Assembly: GCA_002382445.1 (NCBI GenBank)
Contig: DGAQ01000073.1
Coordinates: 151,583 to 215,582 of the forward strand
DNA length: 64,000 nt
From: Porticoccaceae bacterium UBA4026
GTDB taxonomy: Bacteria > Pseudomonadota > Gammaproteobacteria > Pseudomonadales > Porticoccaceae
Direction: 5' to 3'
Positions 29,708 through 39,700 of this stretch are shown here, in pieces (position 1 is the stretch's first letter; every line of letters starts with the position of its first letter). A model generated the notes under the pieces. That model was given only the letters and a program-made list of their open reading frames with translations, made no database searches and had not been told where the DNA came from. Both the position numbers and the translations under genes were made by a program.

Positions 29708-30573
29708 GTAATTTATTGAAACTAGCTATCGTACTTTTGGTGATATTAATTGGTGTAAGCAACACCATCTACGTTGTCAGTGAGGTTGAGCGAGGTGTGA
29801 AATTGCGCTTTGGTCAGATGATTGAGGCTGATATAGAGCCGGGTTTGCATATCAAGATACCCTTCGTTGATGATGTCCGTCGGTTTGATGCTCGCATATT
29901 GACTGTTGACGCTGAACCGGCCAGTTTTTTTACCATAGAGAAAAAACGTTTGATTGTTGATTCCTTCGCTAAGTGGAAGATCGCTAATGTCGAGACCTAC
30001 TACAAGGCTACAGGTGGTGTTGAGAGGGTTGCGGAGAACCGTCTAGCTAAACGGGTCAATGATGGACTAAGAAATCAGTTCGGTACCCGAACATTACATG
30101 AAGTAGTGTCGGGTGAGCGCGATTTACTTATGAAGAACATTACCCAAGAGTTAAATAACTCCGTGCGTGATGAGCTTGGGATTGAAATCGTAGACATAAG
30201 GGTCAAACGCATCGATTTGCCTTCTGAGGTAAGTAGTCAAGTATTCCGTCGAATGACTGCGGAGCGAAATAAAGAAGCCCAGGAGTTGCGCTCAACAGGT
30301 AAGGAAAAGGCTGAGCGTATCAGAGCATCTGCTGATCGTGAGCGCACTATTGAACTGGCCAACGCTTATCGAGATTCTGAGGAGCTTCGTGGTGAGGGAG
30401 ATGCTGAGGCTGCCAGTGTATATGCGAATGCCTATCAACAAGATCCCGAATTCTATGCCTTTATGCGCAGTCTCAATGCCTATAAGTCGGCGTTCTCTAA
30501 CAAAGGCGATATCTTGCTAGTTGAACCAGATAGTGACTTTTTTAAGTATTTAAATAACCAAGATGTTAAATAG
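29704..30573 (+). CDS. hflC: FtsH protease modulator HflC
   Basis: SPFH partner of HflK on the periplasmic face. 289 aa. Membrane segment at about residues 5-24, then the SPFH domain with VVSEVERGVKLRFGQM and VDSFAKWKI, and a coiled-coil region about 185-250. ATGA overlap with hflK. It is followed by a rho-independent terminator candidate about 80 bp downstream. Confidence 0.97.
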   Translation: MSNLLKLAIVLLVILIGVSNTIYVVSEVERGVKLRFGQMIEADIEPGLHIKIPFVDDVRRFDARILTVDAEPASFFTIEKKRLIVDSFAKWKIANVETYYKATGGVERVAENRLAKRVNDGLRNQFGTRTLHEVVSGERDLLMKNITQELNNSVRDELGIEIVDIRVKRIDLPSEVSSQVFRRMTAERNKEAQELRSTGKEKAERIRASADRERTIELANAYRDSEELRGEGDAEAASVYANAYQQDPEFYAFMRSLNAYKSAFSNKGDILLVEPDSDFFKYLNNQDVK

Positions 30574-30653
30574 AGATTAACTCATTAGCGTAAAATGATA
30601 ATTAGTTCACAAATCTCTGCCACATTGCTGGTGATTTTGCTAGAATTCAAAGG

Positions 30654-30674
30654 CCGGGGAAACCCGGTTTTTTT
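30654..30674 (+). terminator. Rho-independent terminator candidate after hflC
   Basis: Five-base-pair GC stem CCGGG (30654-30658) with CCCGG (30663-30667), a GAAA tetraloop, and seven T directly after. Compact but well formed. It lies 81 bp after hflC and immediately before the in-frame ATG at 30675 of the next gene. Confidence 0.65.
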
Positions 30675-30698
30675 ATGTCGGTAACTGGGCCAAAGTTC

Positions 30699-30884
30699 AT
30701 GCTAGAAGATATCATACGCGCGGTCGGCTTAATGTTAGTTTTTGAGGGTATAATGCCCTTCTTAGCGCCAAAACGATGGCGTAATATGGCTAAAATATTG
30801 GGTAAAATCGACGAAAATACAATGCGTTTGACTGGTCTCTTTAGTATGTTATTAGGCCTGTTGTTATTGTTTTTTTGGCGTTAA
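30699..30884 (+). CDS. DUF2065 family small membrane protein (YjeT-like)
   Basis: 61-aa protein with two hydrophobic segments (about 4-20 and 42-59) around the conserved loop FLAPKRWRNMAKIL. E. coli YjeT sits at the same place between hflC and purA. I placed the start at ATG 30699 because family members begin a few residues before the first membrane segment. An in-frame ATG at 30675 gives 69 aa but directly abuts the terminator T-run. No function is known. Confidence 0.8.
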   Translation: MLEDIIRAVGLMLVFEGIMPFLAPKRWRNMAKILGKIDENTMRLTGLFSMLLGLLLLFFWR

Positions 30885-30916
30885 GTTAAAGTGTCGCAAA
30901 ATTTTATGGGGTTGAT

Positions 30917-32095
30917 GTGTCAAATGTAGACCGTTGGTTGTTGCCGGATGGTGTTGACGAAGTGCTGCCCGAGCAAGCACAGGTTGTCGAGCATCTTCGG
31001 CGCCAACTTCTCGATCTTTATCATATCTGGGGATATGATCTGGTTATTCCTCCCATGGTTGAGTTTACTGAGTCATTACTGAGTGGTTCTGGATTAGACC
31101 TGGACTTGATGACTTTTCGAATTACTGACCAACTTAGCGGCCGTTTGATGGGCATTCGCGCAGATATAACGCCTCAGACCGCCCGAATGGATGCTCACAG
31201 TTTACGTCGCCAAGGGCCTAGTCGCCTTTGCTACGCTGGTACAGTACTGCACACCCGTCCACGAGGACCTTTGGAATCTAGAACACCTATTTCAATTGGC
31301 GTAGAATTGTTTGGCGAAGCGGCCTTATCTGCAGATATCGAAGTCATTGAGCTTTTTTTGCTGACGTTGAAGGCCTCTGGTGTCAACCAGGTGCATCTTG
31401 ACTTGGGTCACGTGGATATCTTCCGTGGCCTGTTGGCAGAGTCCAATTTAAGCGAAGCCAGTGAAAGCCAGTTATTTGAATTATTACAGCGTAAGGCGTC
31501 TGCGGAATTAAGAGATTGGATTAACCTAAATATTAGCGACCCGAAACTGGGTGGTTGGCTCAATGCTCTTCCTAAATTGGCCGGTAGTATCGAAGTCTTA
31601 ATTGCGGCCAAAAAAGCGTTAAAAGGTGCTCCGATTGCGGTAATACAGGCCATCAATGAGCTGGGAAAAACTGCAGATGCTATTGCTAAAGCTGGGGTGT
31701 CCATTCATATAGATTTGGGTGAACTGCCCGGTTATCACTACCATACTGGCATTGTTTTCGCTGGATATGTCCAGGGGTACGGCAAAGCACTAGGTAATGG
31801 TGGGCGTTATGATCATGTGGGCGAAGCCTTTGGGCGCGCTCGCCCGGCAACTGGTTTTGCTTTTGACCTTAAGTCTCTAGTATCTCAAGGTCTGCGTTCT
31901 GAGAGTATTGTGGTAGGTATTTTTGTGCCCTATACATCTGATGCGGCATGTCATCATCAAGTTGCTGTTTTGCGTAGTCAGGGTAATCGGGTGGTGCAGG
32001 GTTTTCAGGACCAGATCGTTGACCTTGTCGAGCTGAAATGTGATCGTCAATTGATAAAGGTTGACGGACAATATGTAATTAAAGATATAACCTAG
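30917..32095 (+). CDS. hisZ: ATP phosphoribosyltransferase regulatory subunit HisZ
   Basis: Class II aminoacyl-tRNA-synthetase-fold paralogue of HisRS that regulates the short form of HisG, the first enzyme of histidine synthesis. 392 aa from GTG. Motif-like blocks RADITPQTARMDAH and GNGGRYDHVGEAFGRARPATGF are present, and there is no complete HisRS anticodon-binding domain. Its position before purA with DUF2065 upstream is common in Pseudomonas-like genomes. hisG is not in the window. Confidence 0.95.
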   Translation: MSNVDRWLLPDGVDEVLPEQAQVVEHLRRQLLDLYHIWGYDLVIPPMVEFTESLLSGSGLDLDLMTFRITDQLSGRLMGIRADITPQTARMDAHSLRRQGPSRLCYAGTVLHTRPRGPLESRTPISIGVELFGEAALSADIEVIELFLLTLKASGVNQVHLDLGHVDIFRGLLAESNLSEASESQLFELLQRKASAELRDWINLNISDPKLGGWLNALPKLAGSIEVLIAAKKALKGAPIAVIQAINELGKTADAIAKAGVSIHIDLGELPGYHYHTGIVFAGYVQGYGKALGNGGRYDHVGEAFGRARPATGFAFDLKSLVSQGLRSESIVVGIFVPYTSDAACHHQVAVLRSQGNRVVQGFQDQIVDLVELKCDRQLIKVDGQYVIKDIT

Positions 32096-32132
32096 CCTGA
32101 TGGGTGGGCTTGACTAATTCAGTAGAGAATAA

Positions 32133-33431
<1,299 letters not shown>

Positions 33432-33434
33432 TCA

Positions 33435-33453
33435 GAAAGGATCTAAACCTTTC
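33435..33453 (+). terminator. Weak hairpin after purA, possible terminator
   Basis: GAAAGG (33435-33440) pairs with CCTTTC (33448-33453) around a 7-base loop, 4 bp after the purA stop, followed by a mixed ATCTTAT tract and no clean T-run. Low stability, so only a possibility. Confidence 0.3.
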
Positions 33454-33724
33454 ATCTTATATTATGTGTTTTGTGCGTTTGGGTTCTTCTTTTGGTAGGA
33501 CTTTTTGCAGGCGATTTTTAGTGAGTGCACAGGATAGATCTGTTGATCGTAAAGAGCCGCAAACCACGCTGCAGTCTGGGGAAATTAGAAATGGATACCT
33601 ATCCCTATAACTATAACTATAACTATATCAGGCAGTCCACTATGTGTTTGGGTCGAATTATCCTGTTCTATGATACATAATAGAGATAACTATAATCATA
33701 AGTCGATAAAGTAGAGCTAAAAAT
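33454..33724. other. Intergenic region between purA and the giant secreted protein
   Basis: About 270 bp with no gene I can support. It holds the CTATAA hexamer array (33605-33627) and several AT-rich -10-like strings, including TATAAT in AACTATAATCATAAG near 33690, so the promoter of the 7.4-kb downstream gene probably lies here. A small open frame that starts inside purA and ends near 33610 has no recognisable content. Confidence 0.5.
33605..33627. repeat. CTATAA hexamer tandem repeat (about 3.8 copies)
   Basis: Three perfect CTATAA units from 33605 to 33622 followed by a partial CTATA. It is about 100 bp upstream of the giant-protein start. Each unit holds a TATAAC, close to a sigma-70 -10 element, and a related string occurs once more near 33686-33691. 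Copy-number slippage could move a promoter element; this is conjecture. Confidence 0.75.
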
Positions 33725-36700
33725 ATGAGTATTTTGAGTCGTCTTTTTACTGTTTTGTTCGTACTATTTTTGCTGGCATCCAATGGATTTGCTAGCGACG
33801 TAGATATTCCGGGTAATGATAAAAACGGCGCTGAAGGCTATTGGAGTTTTCACGGGAAAGCGTCTGATAACTTGGCTGTATCTTCGTTTGATGCCGACCT
33901 TCCCAGCTCTATTATTTTATCACTTGATGAGGGAGAGTTAAGGGAATCTCTCGATAGCACTATAGGAAAAGGGGCCACTAATACGGTTGTTTATTTACCG
34001 AATACCGATGGCAAAATCCTTCGTTTTCAAGTTATAGAGAAGTCAAATTTTTCACCAGTTTTGGCAGCTAAATTCCCTGATATTAAATCTTACCGAGGAT
34101 TTTCTCTAGATCAGCCCGCGGTCAGAATGTACTTCAGTAACTCTCCTTTAGGGCTTGAAGCAACGATTATTGATTCAGTTTTAAATATTAGGACTACGAT
34201 TAGAAAAATATCGAAAGCTGATAATAGGTACATTGCTTACACAAAGCTTGATGTGAATAGGTCGAAAGAACCATTCAGCTGCTCGACACCGGAGCCTTTG
34301 ACGGCAGGACTAAAGCCTAAAGTTAGGGTTAATCTTGCTGGAGAAATGTCGAGCTTGACCCGATGGTCTGATGAAAGCGCCTTGACCAAGTACCGTCTTG
34401 CTGTTGCCGTTAATGGCCAATACACCTCATATCATGGTGGCACTAAAGCGGCCGCTTTGTCGGCAATTAATACGACGTTAACAAGGCTTAATTTTATATT
34501 TGAAACGGATATTGGCATCAAATTAGAGCTTGTCGACAACAACGACGAGATTATATACACCGACTCAAACACGGATCCGTTCGAAGATACAATTGACAGT
34601 AATACCAATGCTCCGCTGCAAACGACCATAGATTCAGTGATTGGTAGCGCCAACTATGATATTGGCCACTTATTTAGTGGTACAGGCGGTGGCGGCAATG
34701 CCGGGGCCATCGGGGCTGTTTGCAATGTTGCTAGTAAAGGTAGTGGATGGTCAGCCTCGGGACAGCCTAGAGGAAACTCATTTGCGAATCTTGTGGCCCA
34801 TGAAATGGGACATCAGATTGGTGCGAATCATACTTTCTCATTTCGTAGCGAGGGTACTGGGGTAAACGTAGAACCGGCCAGCGGAAGTACTATTATGGGC
34901 TATGCTGGTACAGGTCAGGACGACATGGCCTTCTATGCCGACAACTACTACCACAATGTTAGTATTGTACAGAGTTTGGCATACCTAAAGAGTCAGTCTT
35001 GTCATGTTAAGACGATTATCGACAACAATGTCCCAACAGTAGATCCTGTAAGTGACTACACCATTCCAGTAGGTACACCTTTTGTGTTAACGGGGTCAGC
35101 AAGCGATGCTGATGCTGCGGATACTCTGACTTACACCTGGGAACAAAAAGATGATGGCTTGGTTCCAAGTAGTACGTTTGGACCAACGAATACTCAGGGT
35201 GCAAACTTTCGATCTTTGTTGCCAAGTCAAGTGCCCGTGCGCTATTTCCCCCTTCTTTCCAGTGTAATTTCAGGAGAGCTTACATTGGATGACCCGTACA
35301 TTGGGTCGCCATGGGAAACCTTATCGACAGTGCCTCGAGAGTTTAATTTTGCCTTTACCGCACGTGACAATTCCTCTGGCGGTGGTGGCGTTGCTTATAC
35401 AGACATGAAAGTTACCGTGGTAGACAACGACGGCGACGACACGATTGTCGGTGCTTTTTCGGTGACCTCTCAAGGGTTGGCTAATGTCTATATCGCTGAA
35501 TCTCCCCGAATGGTTAATTGGAATGTTGCTGGCACTGACCAGGCGCCTATCTCGGTTTCCAATGTGGATATTACAATGTCGACTGATAGCGGGCTAACCT
35601 ATCCCTATTCCCTTGCGGAAAACACGGTTAATGATGGTAGTCATGAGATCACGATGCCCGATGTTGTAACTAGCACTGCCCGTATTCGCGTTGCTGCCGT
35701 AGGCAACATTTTTTATGCGATTAACACGCAAGATTTTGGTATTACCCGTGATGATATTGTTCTTACCGTCAATCAGTTGGACTATAGCGTTTGTCAAAAT
35801 AACAGTGTCGTGTCGCCCATTATTTATGAGACGGCAACTAAGTATACTGATGTCGCTCTATTCTCCGCGGAGAATGGACCCAGTGGGTTATCAGTCGCAT
35901 TTAACCCAACAAGCGCCACAATCACTAATACATCGGTTGAGGTTACTTTTTCAGCGGCTGGCGACTTAGCGGCTGGTACTTATTCTGTAGATGTCTTAGC
36001 AACCTCGCCGGAAAGAACACAGAAAGTTACCTACAACATAAAGAATTTCTCACCGGATTTTGAAGTCCTTAATCTATCAGCCCCAGCAGATGGGGTGACG
36101 ATTGAGCGGTTGTTAACGAGCCTTCAGTGGGAGGCTCAAGAAAATGCCGATAACTACGTTCTTGAAATCGCCAGTGATCAGGATTTTAACGATATTCTCT
36201 TGACAAGGACGGTCTCGACCAACTCTTCTGTTGTAAAGGGACTGGCAGGTAAAACTGTCTACTACTGGCGAGTGGCGCCGAGTAATTTCTGTGGCAGTGG
36301 CACCGCGGGTGCAGCCTATAGTTTCATTACGCCTGACCAGATAGGGGCAGTAGACTTACCGAAAGCAATTGCTGATGTGGCAGATACTAGGGTCACCTCA
36401 GTCCTGACCGTTGCTGAAAACCTACGAATAACAGATGTTAATGTTTACCTTGGTATTTCCCACACTTGGCCTCAGGATCTGACTGTCACCTTGACCTCGC
36501 CCGCTGGCGTTTCAGTTGATCTGCTAACTGCACCCTGCGGAGGCGATGATGATATCGATGTCGTCTTTGACGATGAAGGGTCAGAGTTAGTGTGTTCCGT
36601 TAATCCCCCGAGTGTGTCGGGAATAATAAGGCCTCAGGGCGGAAATCTCTCAATTTTTAATGAGCAGTCAAGTCAGGGCGATTGGACGCTCACATTACTC

Positions 36701-39700
36701 GATAGTTATGACGCTGATGGTGGATCTATTGATTATTTAGCATTGGAGATTGCGACGGATGGGGAGTGGTCCAATACAGCACCGATTGCGTTCGCGCAGT
36801 TCGCGACAACGGCGACGCAAGTTATAGCCTTAACACTTGAGGGTCTAGATCCAGAACGACTGCCGTTAACCTATGAATTAGTTGACTCTCCAACCGACGG
36901 CGATTTAGTGGGTGCTAACTTGGTCAGTACTGTATTAGATACAAGCACGTCCAGCGGTCAGGCAAGAGATGTTGCTTTGTCGGCTGATGGTAATACGCTA
37001 TTTGTTGCAGACTATAACTCTGGCCTGCGAATCCTTGATGTTACTAATCCAGGCGATCCCGTCCAATTAGGGGCGGTTGACACCGCTGCTGGCACGGCTC
37101 GTGGCATAGCAATTTCTTCTGACAATAAGACGGTATACTTGGCCAATGCTCAAACTGGACTTCAATTGGTGGATGTTAGTGACCTATCTTCTCCTTCTTT
37201 ATTAGGTAGCTACAATACTCCGGGCTCGGCTCAAGACGTCGTTATTTCACCTGATGGTAATACCGCATTTGTTGCTGATAATAATGGTGGATTACAAATT
37301 GTCGATGTTAGTAACACCAGCAGTCCAAGTTTGGTCTCGTCGCTAACAGCATTTACTGCTGCCTACGATATTGATGTGTCGCAAGATGGAAAGTACGTTT
37401 ATGTTGCCGACCAGACGAGTGGGTTGGTGGTAGTGAACGTTGAAAATCTTAGCAATCCAATTTCTCTAGCAACGATCGGCACCGCTGGGTTTTCATCGGG
37501 TGTAACCCTGTCCAATAGCGGCAATAAGGCTTACGTTGCTGATTTTAATTCAGGCGTACTGATCTTTGATGTGACCGATCCTGGGGTCCCTGTTCAAATT
37601 GGCTCCTACGATACTAATGGGTCAAGCTATAAAATCGATGTGTCTGATGACGACCACAATATATATGTTGCTGACGGCGCAGGGCTCAGGGTTCTAGACG
37701 TACGCACCCCTGGGTCAGTTAAATCTTTGGCTGATGTTAGCTTGGACGAAGTATCCTATGCCGTTGCGGCAGCTAGTGACGGAAATTCGGTATTTGTTGC
37801 CACTGGAAGTGGCGGCATCAAGGTTCTCGGCCTTGCGGTTAAGACGTATAAATCTGGAGATACCGTGCCTCAAAGCGTGGTGTTTAGAAGCTCTGCAGAG
37901 GCATTTATCCCAGAGGGTTACTCAGATAGTTTCACTTTCAGAGTATCGGATGGGAATTTATTGAGTAATATCGCTGTAGTAGATGTTCTGTTTGTAACAG
38001 AGTCGAAAAATGATGGTACCTGGACATATATCAGTGGTGCTAATGGCAATCTATCTATCACTGGATGCTTGTCAACATGCCCAACTAGTTTAGTGATTCC
38101 ATCGGCTATTAACGGGTCCCCTGTAACGGCAATTAGCAGCGCAGCATTTGCCGAGAGTACCGCAACACTGCTGTCTGTGCCCAATACAGTAACAAGTATT
38201 GGCGACTATGCCTTTGTTCGGAGCAATATCACTAAGGCAACTATAGGGGCTAGCGTTAGCTCAATAGGTGCTAGTGCCTTTGCTTACAATCAACTTGTGG
38301 CTCTGAGTTTTTTGGGTGACAAGCCGACTCTAGCTAACGACGCATTTTTGAGTAACAGAGCGCTAGATTATATTAGTTATTGTACTGATAAATTGGGTTG
38401 GCCAGGTGATCCCATTTCTACTGGGACTAATTTGGTTATTCCAGTGGTTGGCTGTGATGCAGTCAGTAAAAACAATGCGTCACTTGATGAGATTGTGACG
38501 GCTGTGCAAACTGGAGATGCAGTATCGATTACTGCAGAAGACTTAGGTCAAGTGCTTGGTCTTGTCAATATCGATTCCAGTAATATCGGTCTATATCAAG
38601 GCATGATTCAAATGTCATTGAATCTGACTTATGGAGAGGTTCGCATTGCCGATTTGCAGGCTTTGATCGATGATGCAAATAAGGCCGTACTTGATTGCGC
38701 TCTGAATGTTTACATCATCGATGTCAGTCAGGGAGAACATGGAAGTGAGGTGAGCTGGGAATTGAAAGATTCTTCGGGCGAGCAGCAATTGTCTGGTGGG
38801 GCGCCATATAATGACCTCGCATGCATTGCCGATGGCCGTTATACGCTACAAATGTCTGATACCAATGCCGCGGGAACGAATAACGGCTGGGACTTCTCAG
38901 ACTTTGTCATAGCTGCCGATACTAAAGTTCTCTTTACTCACACATTAGATAGCGGCACATCTGGATCTGTCGCGGTGAATGTCGGCAGCTATCCTAATCA
39001 GGCGCCGGTTGCCACTGAAGGGCTAAGTGCCGAATTAGAGCAGGCACAGTCATCCGACTTTGAGCTCTCTGCGACTGATGCAGATGATGACCCTCTGACT
39101 TATATTCTTGAAACTGCTCCCGAGTATGGCTCTGTCATAGCCTATGCTGGGAATAAAGGCGTCATTGGCGAAGTGTTCTTAGGCGGCGGAGGCGGCGTAC
39201 GTGGTGTGGCAGTATCCAGTGATGATCAATATGCATTCTTGGCAGACTATACTGACGGACTAAAAGTCCTCGATATTAGTAATCCCGAAAAGCCAACTAT
39301 TGCAGGTACTTATCCCATTAGTGCTGGACAGCTATATAACATTGCACTATCAGCGGATGATCAAACTATCTTTGTTGCCTCGGTCGGAAACGGGGTGATG
39401 ATCTTTGATGTCAGTGATCCAACAAAGCCGGTTCTGTTGAGCACCTTAACGCGTGAGGGGACTGCTTATCCATTAGATATAGTGATGTCTAGCGATGGTA
39501 ATACCCTGTTTGTTGCTGCGTGGGAGTTCTTTCTAACCGTAGATGTAAGTGATCCTGCTAATCCGGTGCTTAAACATTCGGTTGGTACTGATGACTACGC
39601 TTGGGGTGTTGCCTTATCTAGCGATGATAAAACTGTTTACCTAGCCGGTGGTTCTTATATGCAAGTCTTTGATGTTACTGACTCGGCTTCGCCGGTTTCT

